57,998 bases of DNA from Bacteroidales bacterium UBA4814 (GCA_002402465.1 DHFW01000043.1:1-57998), one strand, 5' to 3'. Counted from the first letter of the stretch, positions 1-8,956 are shown. The notes: generated from the letters alone by a model not told the origin. Program-made: numbers and translations.

Positions 1-36
1 TCAGAATTTTAGTCGGACACTACTGCTTTTTTATAT

Positions 37-384
37 CTAATTCTGAACAGAATCGACGATGGCTTTGAAGGCCTCGGGATTGTTCATGGCCAGATCGGCC
101 AGCACCTTGCGGTTGATCTGGATATCCTTGGCGTTTAATTTACCGATAAATTGTGAGTAGCTCATACCGAACTGCCTGACACCGGCGTTGATGCGCTGAA
201 TCCACAGTTTGCGGAATTCTCTTTTCTTGGCGCGCCTGTCGCGGTAGGCATAGCCTTGTCCCTTTTCCCAGGTATTCTTGGCTACGGTTAATACGTTTTT
301 ACGTGCACCAAAGTATCCTTTGGTGAGTTTTAGCAGCTTCTTGCGCTTGGCTCTTGAAGCTACCTTGTTAACTGATCTTGGCAT
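37..384 (-). CDS. rplT: 50S ribosomal protein L20
   Basis: Structural protein of the large ribosomal subunit, needed early in 50S assembly and a translational autoregulator of its operon in studied bacteria. The 115-residue product has the usual family length, a very basic N-terminal half beginning MPRSVNKVASRAKRKK, and the conserved GYFGARKN and YAYRDRRAKKREFR blocks. It is the last gene of a minus-strand thrS-infC-rpmI-rplT series, 85 bp after rpmI. A foldable RNA segment lies in that gap. Confidence 0.98.
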   Translation of the reverse strand: MPRSVNKVASRAKRKKLLKLTKGYFGARKNVLTVAKNTWEKGQGYAYRDRRAKKREFRKLWIQRINAGVRQFGMSYSQFIGKLNAKDIQINRKVLADLAMNNPEAFKAIVDSVQN

Positions 385-403
385 AACTTTTCGTTTTTTG
401 TTC

Positions 404-446
404 GTTTAGCGCTTTCCTCACGTGGGAAAGACTTTTCTGGCTAAAC
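404..446 (-). other. Two-level hairpin between rpmI and rplT
   Basis: On the transcribed strand an outer 7-bp stem (GTTTAGC/GCTAAAC, 440-446 with 404-410) encloses an inner 6-bp stem (CTTTCC/GGAAAG, 425-430 with 412-417). An internal loop of unequal sides separates the two stems. It sits 20 nt before the rplT start. Operons of this kind are repressed by L20 through RNA mimics of its rRNA site, so a regulatory role is plausible, but no consensus was matched; it could also be a processing site. Confidence 0.4.
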
Positions 447-469
447 AAAGGTTAATTTTAATTGAGTTT

Positions 470-664
470 CTAAAGGTTGAGCATCGCTTTGATGTTCTTC
501 TCATCTGCCGGGCTTACGAGGCCTGTCTGGGTCAGATTTCTTTTTCTCTTGGTGCTTTTCTTGGTCAGAATGTGACTTTTGTAAGCATGTTTACGCTTCA
601 CGCGCCCGGTAGCGGTAAGAGTGAACCGCTTTTTTGCACCGGATTTGGTTTTCATTTTTGGCAT
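470..664 (-). CDS. rpmI: 50S ribosomal protein L35
   Basis: Small basic protein of the large ribosomal subunit. The 64-residue product starts MPKMKTKSGAKKRF, the family signature, and contains GRVKRKHAYKSHILTKKS followed by a C-terminal LVSPADEKNIKAML block. Length matches the family. It lies 35 bp downstream of infC and precedes rplT, the conserved order. Confidence 0.97.
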   Translation of the reverse strand: MPKMKTKSGAKKRFTLTATGRVKRKHAYKSHILTKKSTKRKRNLTQTGLVSPADEKNIKAMLNL

Positions 665-699
665 TACAAAACAATTTTCGGGTTATTAAACAATGAACA

Positions 700-1269
700 T
701 TAGTTTTTTTTGGGTGTTTTTTTAGGAGCGATCAGCATGGTCATTCGTTTTCCCTCAAGCTTGGGCATTTGTTCTACTTTACCTACCTCTTCCACTTCCT
801 GAGCAAACCGCAGCAGAATAACCTCACCTTGTTCCTTGTAAATAATGGAACGGCCTTTAAAGAATACATATACCTTAAGCTTTGAACCTTCTTCCAGAAA
901 CTTAAGCCCGTGCTTAAGTTTAAAGTTGAAGTCGTGTTCGTCGGTATTTGGCCCGAGCCTGATTTCCTTAACCACGATTTTTGCGGCGTTGGCCTTTATC
1001 TCCTTTTGTTTCTTTTTCTGCTCGTAAAGAAACTTTTTGTAGTCCATGATTTTGCACACGGGCGGGTTGGCCGTGGGGGCGATCTCTACCAGGTCAAGGC
1101 CTTGCTCTTCGGCCAGGGCGATTGCCTCCCTGATGGGTAAAATGGCGGGTTCCACATTGTCGCCAACCACCCTTACAACGGGGGCTTTGATTCTTTCGTT
1201 AATGGCGTGCGGGTCTTCCTGTTTTACAAAACGCCTGCCTCTTGGCCTGGGATTGAATGGTGCTGCTAT
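700..1269 (-). CDS. infC: Translation initiation factor IF-3 with AUA start codon
   Basis: IF-3 binds the 30S subunit and proofreads start codons and initiator tRNA. The C-terminal domain (KIVVKEIRLGPNTDEHDF and FFKGR) and the N-domain are clear. The first ordinary start codon is a GTG at 1170, but conserved N-domain residues (INERIKAPVVRVVG) are encoded upstream of it in the same frame. Reading back, the frame is open to an in-frame TAA at 1288-1290 and contains no ATG, GTG or TTG. The best start is ATA at 1267-1269, eight bases after a perfect AAGGAGG, giving 189 residues. E. coli infC uses AUU, which lets IF-3 repress its own synthesis; the same logic is inferred here. Confidence 0.9.
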   Translation of the reverse strand: MAAPFNPRPRGRRFVKQEDPHAINERIKAPVVRVVGDNVEPAILPIREAIALAEEQGLDLVEIAPTANPPVCKIMDYKKFLYEQKKKQKEIKANAAKIVVKEIRLGPNTDEHDFNFKLKHGLKFLEEGSKLKVYVFFKGRSIIYKEQGEVILLRFAQEVEEVGKVEQMPKLEGKRMTMLIAPKKTPKKN

Positions 1270-1277
1270 GCTTCGTT

Positions 1278-1284
1278 CCTCCTT
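1278..1284 (-). promoter_or_regulatory. Shine-Dalgarno sequence of infC
   Basis: AAGGAGG on the minus strand, 8 nt before the proposed ATA start of infC. It is an unusually strong site for a Bacteroidota gene, where such sites are often weak or absent, and it decides the start in the absence of a canonical codon. Confidence 0.8.
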
Positions 1285-1305
1285 AGTTTAGTTAATATTT
1301 ATGTA

Positions 1306-3243
1306 TTAAAATTCAGTGACGCTGTTGATTTCGTCCTGAACAAGTTTTACAAAATCTTCCATAGTGAAGGTCCCAAGGTCACCCTGTCCATGCTTTCTTA
1401 CAGAAACGGTTCCTTCCGACTCTTCTTTTTCTCCAACAATCAGCATGAAGGGAATTTTTCGGGTTTCCGCATCGCGGATTTTCTTTCCCGTTTTTTCACT
1501 GCGCTCGTCAATGAGGGTGCGAATTTCGTAATTATTCAGCAAATTTAAAACTTTTTTCGCATAATCCTGGTATTTATCACTGATTGGCAGGATGATAGCC
1601 TGATCGGGGGTTAGCCAGAGCGGGAAATTTCCGGCGCAATGCTCAATTAGCACAGCTACGAATCGCTCCATTGACCCGAAGGGTGCGCGATGTATCATAA
1701 CGGGTCGGTGCTTAAGGTTGTCGCTCCCCACATATTCCAGTTCAAAGCGGTCGGGCAGGTTATAGTCAACTTGTATGGTACCTAGCTGCCATTTGCGGCC
1801 CAGGGCATCTTTTACCATAAAGTCAAGTTTGGGTCCGTAAAAGGCAGCTTCACCAAGTTCTACGGTTGCTTCCAGCCCTTTTTCGCTGGTGGCTTCAATT
1901 ATGGCCTGCTCAGCCTTCTCCCAGTTGTCGTCAGTGCCAATGTATTTTTCGCGGTTGTTAGGGTCGCGCAGCGAAATCTGCACGCTGTAGTCCTTAAAAT
2001 CGAGGGCACGGAAAATATACAACACAATGTCGATTACCTTAATAAACTCTTCTTTCACCTGGTCGGGGCGGCAGAAGATGTGGGCATCGTCCTGGGTAAA
2101 ACCGCGCACGCGGGTAAGGCCGTGCAACTCGCCACTTTGCTCATAGCGATAAACAGTGCCGAATTCGGCCAGGCGCACTGGCAGGTCTTTGTAGGAGTAT
2201 TGCCGGGTTTTGAAAATTTCGCAGTGGTGGGGGCAGTTCATGGGCTTCAGCATAAACTCCTCACCCTCGGCAGGGGTGGAAATGGGCTGAAATGAATCTT
2301 TGCCGTATTTTTCGTAGTGACCACTGGTAACGTAAAGGTTTTTACCTCCGATATGAGGCGTAATAACGGGCAGATATCCGGCTTTTCGCTGCACCTTTTT
2401 CAGGAATTTCTCCAGGTTTTCGCGCAGCTCGGCGCCTTTGGGCAGCCAAAGCGGGAGCCCTTGTCCTACGTTGGCTGAAAAGGCAAACAGTTCGAGCTCC
2501 TTTCCGATTTTGCGGTGGTCGCGCTTCTTGGCTTCTTCGAGCATCACCAGGTATTCGTCCAGGTCTTTCTGCTTGGGAAAGGTGATGCCATACACGCGGG
2601 TGAGCTGCTTGCGGCTTTCGTCCCCACGCCAGTATGCGCCTGCAATGCTAAGCAGTTTCACAGCCTTTATGGGGCTGGTGTCGGGCAGGTGAGGGCCGCG
2701 GCAAAGGTCGGTAAAATGCCCCGATTCATAAAAGCTGATGGTACCGTCCTCCAGGTCAGTGATCAGATCTACCTTATATTCGTCGCCTTTTTGGGTGTAA
2801 AAATTCAGGGCATCCTTTTTGGCTATTTCTTTGCGAATGAACGGCAGCTTTTCGCGGGCCAGTTCAAGCATTTTCTTTTCAATCTTTTCAAAATCGTTGC
2901 TTGAAAGGGTTTGATCGCCCAAGTCGATGTCGTAATAAAAACCATTCTCCACATCAGGGCCAATTCCAAACTTGGTGCCTGGGTAAAGGGCTTCAATGGC
3001 GCTGGCCATTAGGTGAGCCGAAGAGTGCCACATAGTGGACTTGCCCTCTTTGTCGTTCCAGGTGTGAAGTTTTATGCTGGCATCTTCGCTTATGGGGCGT
3101 GTCAGGTCGCGCACCTCGCCGTTTACACTGATAGCCAGCACTTTGCGTGCTAAGCCCTCGCTAATGCTTTGGGCAATCTCCTGGCCGGTCACACCTTTGG
3201 GGTACTCACGAACGGAATGGTCTGGGAATGTTATTTTTATCAT
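1306..3243 (-). CDS. thrS: Threonyl-tRNA synthetase
   Basis: Charges tRNA-Thr in the cytoplasm and edits mischarged Ser-tRNA. Of 645 residues, the N-terminal TGS domain is about 1-61, the editing domain follows with WHSSAHLMASAIEALYPG near 70-90, and the class II core carries KPMNCPHHCEIF (a zinc-ligand Cys and His) and the VRGFTQDDAHIF motif. The C-terminal anticodon-binding domain begins near QAIILPISDKYQ. Length is typical. It is the first gene of the ribosomal-protein series, 36 bp before infC, with a good -7 box 27 bp upstream. Confidence 0.98.
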   Translation of the reverse strand: MIKITFPDHSVREYPKGVTGQEIAQSISEGLARKVLAISVNGEVRDLTRPISEDASIKLHTWNDKEGKSTMWHSSAHLMASAIEALYPGTKFGIGPDVENGFYYDIDLGDQTLSSNDFEKIEKKMLELAREKLPFIRKEIAKKDALNFYTQKGDEYKVDLITDLEDGTISFYESGHFTDLCRGPHLPDTSPIKAVKLLSIAGAYWRGDESRKQLTRVYGITFPKQKDLDEYLVMLEEAKKRDHRKIGKELELFAFSANVGQGLPLWLPKGAELRENLEKFLKKVQRKAGYLPVITPHIGGKNLYVTSGHYEKYGKDSFQPISTPAEGEEFMLKPMNCPHHCEIFKTRQYSYKDLPVRLAEFGTVYRYEQSGELHGLTRVRGFTQDDAHIFCRPDQVKEEFIKVIDIVLYIFRALDFKDYSVQISLRDPNNREKYIGTDDNWEKAEQAIIEATSEKGLEATVELGEAAFYGPKLDFMVKDALGRKWQLGTIQVDYNLPDRFELEYVGSDNLKHRPVMIHRAPFGSMERFVAVLIEHCAGNFPLWLTPDQAIILPISDKYQDYAKKVLNLLNNYEIRTLIDERSEKTGKKIRDAETRKIPFMLIVGEKEESEGTVSVRKHGQGDLGTFTMEDFVKLVQDEINSVTEF

Positions 3244-3269
3244 GACTGAGCTTTCGAAAATTCAGGGTG

Positions 3270-3277
3270 CAAAAGTA
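3270..3277 (-). promoter_or_regulatory. Bacteroidota -7 promoter box of thrS
   Basis: TACTTTTG on the minus strand fits the TAnnTTTG consensus read by the primary sigma factor of this phylum. It would start transcription about 20 nt before thrS. No convincing TTTG -33 element is visible at normal spacing. Confidence 0.6.
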
Positions 3278-3333
3278 CAAAAAAATAGCCTGAATTTTTG
3301 GCTATTTCAAAAAAAACGCAGGGGTTTGGGAAA

Positions 3334-4134
3334 TTATTTCAAATTATTGCTGGCATTGGGCTTCATTCGCTTGATCAGCCTCAGTGAGTGGGAGTACCTT
3401 CTGGTGTCGCGGTTAAATATGCCGTTGTGGTCCACCAGATCGATGCGAACTTTGCCATGGGCATGAATAATGTGGCCCTCGTTGATGAGCATGCCCACAT
3501 GGGCGATTTGCTGTTCTTCATTATCGAAGAAAAGCAGATCGCCGGGCATGGCTTCGTTTATGAGGTGAATGGTCTCTCCTTGTGTGGCCTGCACGGCAGC
3601 ATCGCGCGGAATTTTAAGGCCGCCCATTTTAAATACTAATTGCATTAACCCCGAACAATCGACTCCCAAAGGCGAGCGGCCGCCCCACAGGTAGGGTGTG
3701 TTTAAAAACATTAATGCAAAATCTGTTAATTGCATGGGTTTGGCCGGAAACTCACTGGCCACCGACCCGGCATAGTGATATACTTTTCCGGCAACTGACA
3801 GGATGCCTTTTTCATAAAAGTAAAAACTACTACCTGCACCAATGGCAAAACTGGTATTATGGGTGCGGTCTTCGAGGAGCTGTATCAGATCGGTACTTAC
3901 CGCCACCGGGCTCTGCAAAAGATCGCCAAAATCGCTTTCGGAAAGCAATTGCACCTGATTAGCGTTTACCCAGCCTAAGTAATGATCGTAAAGCATACGC
4001 ACCTGAAACCATTCTTTTTGTCGTTCCACCACTTCAAAAAGATCGCCAAACAACAACTGGCTAACCAATTCGCTGCGGTGATCGGGCTCCGCCCTGAGAC
4101 CTGCCAAACTTAACAGGCATATTCCGTGATCCAT
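3334..4134 (-). CDS. NlpC/P60 cysteine peptidase with SH3-like domains
   Basis: Probable cell-wall peptidase of the gamma-D-glutamyl-diamino-acid type (C40), trimming peptidoglycan peptides. The N-terminal 65 or so residues form a bacterial SH3-like domain (FGDLFEVVERQKEWFQVR, YLGWV); a second diverged one lies around 85-130. The peptidase core runs from about 135, with TPYLWGGRSPLGVDCSG carrying catalytic Cys160, then HVGM (His212) and HAHG. No signal peptide is visible, as in several Bacteroidota homologues that act on imported muropeptides. A -7 box lies just upstream. Confidence 0.88.
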   Translation of the reverse strand: MDHGICLLSLAGLRAEPDHRSELVSQLLFGDLFEVVERQKEWFQVRMLYDHYLGWVNANQVQLLSESDFGDLLQSPVAVSTDLIQLLEDRTHNTSFAIGAGSSFYFYEKGILSVAGKVYHYAGSVASEFPAKPMQLTDFALMFLNTPYLWGGRSPLGVDCSGLMQLVFKMGGLKIPRDAAVQATQGETIHLINEAMPGDLLFFDNEEQQIAHVGMLINEGHIIHAHGKVRIDLVDHNGIFNRDTRRYSHSLRLIKRMKPNASNNLK

Positions 4135-4154
4135 AAAAAATCGTATTTTTCCTG

Positions 4155-4162
4155 CAAATATA
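4155..4162 (-). promoter_or_regulatory. Bacteroidota -7 box of the NlpC/P60 gene
   Basis: TATATTTG on the minus strand, preceded 21 bases upstream by TTG, fits the TTTG/TAnnTTTG promoter plan. It lies about 20 bp before the start codon. Confidence 0.6.
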
Positions 4163-4219
4163 TGACTTAATAACAGATTAACCCAATGGTTGCCGAAAGG
4201 TTTAATGCATGCAGGAAAC

Positions 4220-4227
4220 TATCTTTG
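4220..4227 (+). promoter_or_regulatory. Bacteroidota -7 box of the PgpH-type gene
   Basis: TATCTTTG, an exact TAnnTTTG match, 38 bp before the start of the HD-domain protein and divergent from the NlpC/P60 promoter. Confidence 0.6.
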
Positions 4228-4265
4228 AGATTAATTGTTAAATTCGCAAGTATAATATACAGAAA

Positions 4266-6338
4266 ATGAGTAAAGCATCAGATTGGCTTCAGAAGCACTT
4301 TTCAAGCATTTACAAGGCCTTGCTGTTTCTGATCAGCATTTTTTTGATCGTTCAGTTTTTTCCGCGGCAAACGCGCTTTGGATATGATTATACCCAGGGG
4401 CGGCCATGGCTTCACGACGACCTTATTGCACCTTTTGACTTTGCCGTGCTGAAAACCAATGAGGAGTTACAAAAGGAACAGCAGGAAATTCTGAAAGATT
4501 TCAAGCCTTTTTTCCGCCGGCATGCTGATGTGGCCGAAGAGCGAGAGATGCGGTTTGTGCAGGAGTTCGATCAGGCTTGGCAGCAAAGTTATGGTGAGCA
4601 ACAAGGCGACCTTCGCGAAAAGAACCTGGAAATGGGTTTTCAGTTGCTCGATTCGGTTTTCCGCCGTGGCATTATTTCTTGGGAAGGGGCGCCTGGCGAG
4701 CCAGAACCCGATAATGAGATCAGGCTGATAGAAGGCCGCACCGCCACCTTGCACCGGGTGGCCGACTTTTTTACCATGCGCGATGCCTTTTTGTGGATTG
4801 CCAGCCAGCTGCAGGATCAATCCGGTTATGATACCGGGCTGCTGCTTCCCCTCATAGAAAATGCCATGGCCCCCAACATTGTTTTCGACAGTCAATACAC
4901 TCAAATGTCGAGAGAGGCGGAGCTGGAGCGCATTCCCCTGAGCCGCGGCATGGTGCAGCAGGGCGAGAAAATTATTTCGCGCGGCGAGCTGATAACCGCC
5001 GAGAAATACCGTCTGCTTGAATCCTTCAGGGCCGAATACCAAAAGCAGGCAGGGCAGTCGACCGTGGAAGTGCTGCTATACGTTGGGCAGTTCTTACTGG
5101 TAAGCATTTCTTTTGTGGTGCTGGCCTTGTTTTTGTTTTTCTTCAGGCGCGACGTATTTTTCGATAACCGCAGGCTGGTGCTCATCTTGTTGTCGGTTTT
5201 CCTTATGGTAATGATAACCAGCCTGGTGGTAAGGCACAACGTGGATTTGCTTTTTCTGGTTCCGGTGTGTATTGTGCCGGTGCTCATACGCGCCTTTTTC
5301 GATAATCACTTGGCTCTCTACGTGCATATCATTACCATAATCATCATTGGTTTTCTGGTGCCCCGAAGTTTCGAGTTTGTGTTTTTGCAGTTCATTGCCG
5401 GTATTGTGGCTATATTCAGTATGGTTGGGCTCAGGCGGCGCTCACAACTGTTTTTTACGGTAATGCTGATTTTTCTTACCTACTCGGCCGTATTTTTTGG
5501 ATTGTCGCTGGCACATACCGGCACTCTGGAAGCCATCGAGTGGATTAATTTTGCCTGGTTTGCCGGAGCGGCCATGCTTACCTTGTTTGCCTATCCTTTA
5601 ATTTTCATGTTCGAGCGGCTCTTTGCACTTCCTACCGACTTTTCGCTGCTTGAGCTGGCCGACACCAACAACACCCTGCTGCGCGAACTGAACTTGAACG
5701 CCCCCGGCACCTTTCAGCACTCACTGCAGGTTGCCAATCTGGCCGAGGAAGCTATTATTCAGATTGGGGGAAATAGTTTACTGACCCGTACCGGGGCGCT
5801 CTATCATGATATCGGGAAAATGAACAACTCCATGTTTTTTACCGAGAATCAGGTAACAGGCTTTAACCCGCACGACGATATCCCTCGCGAAGAAAGCGCA
5901 CGTATCATCATCAATCATGTGATTGAAGGAATAGAAATGGCCCGAAAAAAAAATATTCCTGAATATATTATTGATTTTATCCGCACCCACCATGGCACCA
6001 CCACGGCACGCTATTTTTATTCCATGCACAAAAAAGAAAACCCTGGCGAAGAGATCGACATTAAGGCTTTTTCCTATCCAGGCCCCAGGCCCTTCAGCAA
6101 AGAAACCGCCGTGGTGATGATGGCCGATTCTGTGGAAGCCGCTTCACGCAGCCTGCGCAAGCCCAACGAGGAAAACATCAGCGAGCTGGTCGATAAAATC
6201 ATCGACACACAGATACAAGAAAACCAGTTCGACAATGCCAATATTACCTTTAAGGACATTAGCTCTATAAAAAAAATCTTCAAGCGGAGGCTAATGAATA
6301 TTTATCACGTAAGGATTGCCTATCCGGGCCTGAACTGA
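4266..6338 (+). CDS. 7TM HD-domain phosphodiesterase, PgpH family
   Basis: Probable membrane phosphodiesterase that hydrolyses cyclic di-AMP, by similarity of architecture to PgpH. Of 690 residues, one N-terminal membrane helix (about 16-34) is followed by an extracytoplasmic 7TMR-HDED-type region (to about 265). A block of about seven hydrophobic helices (about 265-460) follows, then a cytoplasmic HD domain. That domain shows TFQHSLQVANLAEEA, the YHDIGKM metal site near residues 513-519, and later FIRTHHGTTTARYFY. Its last 19 bases overlap the convergent WbqC-like gene. Confidence 0.93.
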   Translation: MSKASDWLQKHFSSIYKALLFLISIFLIVQFFPRQTRFGYDYTQGRPWLHDDLIAPFDFAVLKTNEELQKEQQEILKDFKPFFRRHADVAEEREMRFVQEFDQAWQQSYGEQQGDLREKNLEMGFQLLDSVFRRGIISWEGAPGEPEPDNEIRLIEGRTATLHRVADFFTMRDAFLWIASQLQDQSGYDTGLLLPLIENAMAPNIVFDSQYTQMSREAELERIPLSRGMVQQGEKIISRGELITAEKYRLLESFRAEYQKQAGQSTVEVLLYVGQFLLVSISFVVLALFLFFFRRDVFFDNRRLVLILLSVFLMVMITSLVVRHNVDLLFLVPVCIVPVLIRAFFDNHLALYVHIITIIIIGFLVPRSFEFVFLQFIAGIVAIFSMVGLRRRSQLFFTVMLIFLTYSAVFFGLSLAHTGTLEAIEWINFAWFAGAAMLTLFAYPLIFMFERLFALPTDFSLLELADTNNTLLRELNLNAPGTFQHSLQVANLAEEAIIQIGGNSLLTRTGALYHDIGKMNNSMFFTENQVTGFNPHDDIPREESARIIINHVIEGIEMARKKNIPEYIIDFIRTHHGTTTARYFYSMHKKENPGEEIDIKAFSYPGPRPFSKETAVVMMADSVEAASRSLRKPNEENISELVDKIIDTQIQENQFDNANITFKDISSIKKIFKRRLMNIYHVRIAYPGLN

Positions 6339-7012
6339 GCCACGAGTCTTTTGCCGCACAATTCCAGATAGCTGAGGGTTTCGGGTCCTAAGTTAAACAG
6401 CACATCGATCACACTCTGGTTGGAGAGGAATCCGTGTTTTTCGGCAAAAGCCTGAAAATATGGAGGAAAGAGGTCTTTGTTCTGCTCAGGGTTTATGGTT
6501 ATTTTAGGAGAAATAATCTCTCTGAGGTCTATTTTTCCTTCCGGCTTTTTTTCAAAAACCTCGGTTCTGGCGGGCCTGGCTGTCAGTCCGATCTCAGTCG
6601 AAAGGGCTTTCAGCAGGTTTTCGTTCCAATCAACAAGCAATTCCGGTGGTTGTCTCACGAAAAATGGTTCGAGCAGGTCCTGGTAAAACAAGAAAAAGGC
6701 CGACTTGCTGAAGGCCGAAACAATGCTTCGCCAATGCTGCTTTTGCCAGGGCAGATGTGAACTGATTCTTATTAATCGGGTAGGGGTATGGTTTCCCAAT
6801 GGTTTCTCCACCGGGATGCTTAGCGCCAATGCCCCATTGGCTGTAGGGATGCCGCAACGGTTGCGCCAGGTTTGCTTAGGGTAAGTTTCGTTTATTTCAA
6901 TATGCGCTTTCGCGGAAACCGCCAGCCACGCCATGTATTCAACGGGCGGCAGGTAAGCGGAAGGCAGCAGTATTTCCGGGCGATGGGTATTCAAAACCAG
7001 AATTTTCCTCAA
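6320..7012 (-). CDS. WbqC-like family protein
   Basis: A 230-residue protein of the WbqC family, named for proteins in O-antigen clusters; biochemical function is not established. Typical features are LPPVEYMAWL near the N-terminus, YPKQTWRNRC, IPVEKPLGNHTPTRLI and the WQKQHWRSI motif. It is convergent with the PgpH-type gene and overlaps its 3' end by 19 bp. In this phylum the family is often a stand-alone housekeeping-like gene, as here. Confidence 0.85.
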   Translation of the reverse strand: MRKILVLNTHRPEILLPSAYLPPVEYMAWLAVSAKAHIEINETYPKQTWRNRCGIPTANGALALSIPVEKPLGNHTPTRLIRISSHLPWQKQHWRSIVSAFSKSAFFLFYQDLLEPFFVRQPPELLVDWNENLLKALSTEIGLTARPARTEVFEKKPEGKIDLREIISPKITINPEQNKDLFPPYFQAFAEKHGFLSNQSVIDVLFNLGPETLSYLELCGKRLVAQFRPG

Positions 7013-7241
7013 AGTTAAAGAAAATAGTGCAGGGGCAGGGCATAGGCCGTCGACCAGAGGCGCAGGGCACAGCGAAAAGCGGAAATAAGTAGCGGGCAGT
7101 CATTTTTGCGCGGGAGCGCAGGCAATCAAGTCTCTGAAGTCTCTTAATTCTCTTTTTCGGCCCATGCACCATACTCCCTGCTCTCTGCAATTAGCCCCAT
7201 GCAATTAATTTGTAACTTTAGGCCATAGAAATCAGATGTGT

Positions 7242-8753
7242 ATGAAAATTCTTGACGCCCCGGAGATTCGCAAAGTTGATGCATATACCATTGAAAATGA
7301 GCCCATAAAGTCCATTGACTTAATGGAACGTGCTGCACGTCAATGCTTTCTGAGCATAAAAAAACGGTTGAAATCCAGGCAGAGAGTCATGCTTTTTTGT
7401 GGCATGGGCAATAACGGGGGCGACGGTCTGGCCATTGCCCGCATGCTGGCCGGAACCGGTCATGAAGTTGAGGTTTATAAGGTATTGCATGCCACACAAG
7501 CATCTACCGATTTTTTAATCAATGAAAAACGACTGGAGAAGGTGCGCCGGGCAAAGCTTTTTGAGCTGGACAAATATTCAGTGCTTCCTGAAATAGAAAA
7601 AAACGACCTGGTAATCGATGCCTTATTTGGAAGCGGGCTAAACAGGCCGTTAAAAGGGCTGCCGGCCAAGGTAGTTCAGCACATCAATGCTTCGGGAGCA
7701 GTGGTGGTTGCCATCGATTTGCCCAGCGGTTTGTTTTGTGAAGACAACCGGGGCAACGATCCTCAAAGTATTATACGCGCTGATTACACCCTAACCTTTC
7801 AATTGCCTAAGCTTTCTTTCTTACTGCCTGGCAATGACAGGTATGTGGGGCACTGGGAAGTGCTCGACATTGGGCTTCATCCAGAAGCCATTCAACAAGC
7901 AGAAACCAAGAACTACTTGCTGGATGTAAATGGGATAAAATCGTTTTACCATCCGCGCCGCAAATTTTCGCACAAAGGGCACTATGGGCATGCCTTACTG
8001 CTGGCTGGCAGCTACGGCAAGGCCGGAGCAGCCATCCTGGCCGGGCATGCGGCATTGCGCACAGGTGTGGGCTTGCTTACCGCCCATTTGCCAGCAGGCC
8101 TGGTCCCTATCATGCAGGCCTGTCTGCCCGAAGCCATGTGCACGGCCGACGAAGGGCATTCTATCATTACCCATCCGGGCGATGTGTCTAAATTCGATGC
8201 CATTGCCATAGGGCCGGGCATCGGCAAAGATACTCAAACGGCCAATGCCTTTAAACTACTGATTCAAAATTCAACCACTCCCTTGTTAATTGATGCTGAT
8301 GGGCTGAACCTGCTGGCCGAAAATCCCACATGGATGTCATTTCTGCCCGGGGGTTCAATACTTACACCCCATCCAAAAGAGTTTGAACGCCTGGCTGGCA
8401 AGTACAACGATGACTTTGAGCGCCTGGAAATTGCCCGGGCTTTTGCGCTGAAATACCAGGTTTACCTGGTATTGAAAGGTGCGCATACCATGATTGTAAC
8501 CCCCGACGGGAAAACTTACTTCAATACCACGGGAAACCCGGGCATGGCTACAGGCGGCAGTGGCGATGTGCTCACGGGCATTATCCTGGGATGGCTTGCA
8601 CAAGGCTATGCCCCTTTGCAAAGTGCGTTAATGGGAGTTTATCTGCATGGACTGGCTGGCGATATGGCAGCAAGCCGTATGGGATTTGAGGGGATGCTTG
8701 CCGGCGATATTATTTTTCATTTGCCAAAGGCAATCAAGCGGATTTTCTATTAA
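7242..8753 (+). CDS. nnrD: Bifunctional NAD(P)HX epimerase/dehydratase
   Basis: Metabolite-repair enzyme. The N-terminal YjeF domain (about 1-215; CGMGNNGGDGLAIAR, VIDALFGSG) epimerises hydrated NAD(P)H. The C-terminal ADP-dependent dehydratase domain (about 225-500; SHKGHYGHALLLAGS, IGPGIGK, NPGMATGGSGDVLTG) restores NAD(P)H. An ATG six bases upstream (7236) is also in frame; the later ATG was chosen because family members begin MKIL. A near-match -7 box (TAACTTTA, 7213-7220) lies upstream. Fusion of the two activities is normal in bacteria. Confidence 0.95.
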   Translation: MKILDAPEIRKVDAYTIENEPIKSIDLMERAARQCFLSIKKRLKSRQRVMLFCGMGNNGGDGLAIARMLAGTGHEVEVYKVLHATQASTDFLINEKRLEKVRRAKLFELDKYSVLPEIEKNDLVIDALFGSGLNRPLKGLPAKVVQHINASGAVVVAIDLPSGLFCEDNRGNDPQSIIRADYTLTFQLPKLSFLLPGNDRYVGHWEVLDIGLHPEAIQQAETKNYLLDVNGIKSFYHPRRKFSHKGHYGHALLLAGSYGKAGAAILAGHAALRTGVGLLTAHLPAGLVPIMQACLPEAMCTADEGHSIITHPGDVSKFDAIAIGPGIGKDTQTANAFKLLIQNSTTPLLIDADGLNLLAENPTWMSFLPGGSILTPHPKEFERLAGKYNDDFERLEIARAFALKYQVYLVLKGAHTMIVTPDGKTYFNTTGNPGMATGGSGDVLTGIILGWLAQGYAPLQSALMGVYLHGLAGDMAASRMGFEGMLAGDIIFHLPKAIKRIFY

Positions 8754-8859
8754 TATTAAAGAATCCTTTCCGTTTTTTGTAGCAAATACACTTTTCTGAA
8801 AGGTCTGTTTTCAGGGTTTTTAGTTATTCTTATTTAGACTGAATAAAAATAATATTTTG

Positions 8860-8867
8860 TATCTTTG
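8860..8867 (+). promoter_or_regulatory. Bacteroidota -7 box of the E1 fusion gene
   Basis: TATCTTTG, an exact TAnnTTTG match, about 90 bp before the start of the E1 gene. This implies an untranslated leader of roughly 80 nt, longer than its neighbours; no riboswitch fold was recognised in it. Confidence 0.6.
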
Positions 8868-8956
8868 CCCCCCGTTAACAGGGCGTAGCAATTAAACAAA
8901 ACAACGCAAGTTAGTGTTAAAGAATTGCACTAATCAACCCAGTAATTTTTTTTGAA

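Noticed and set aside
700..1170. IF-3 starting at the GTG at 1170
   Set aside because: Conserved N-domain residues and a strong SD lie upstream in the same frame.
4467..5042. 191-codon minus-strand frame inside the PgpH-type gene
   Set aside because: Antisense shadow without domains, no promoter.
8868..8956. Riboswitch in the E1 leader
   Set aside because: The 80-nt leader shows no stable paired stems or TPP-box text (CUGAGA) on reading.
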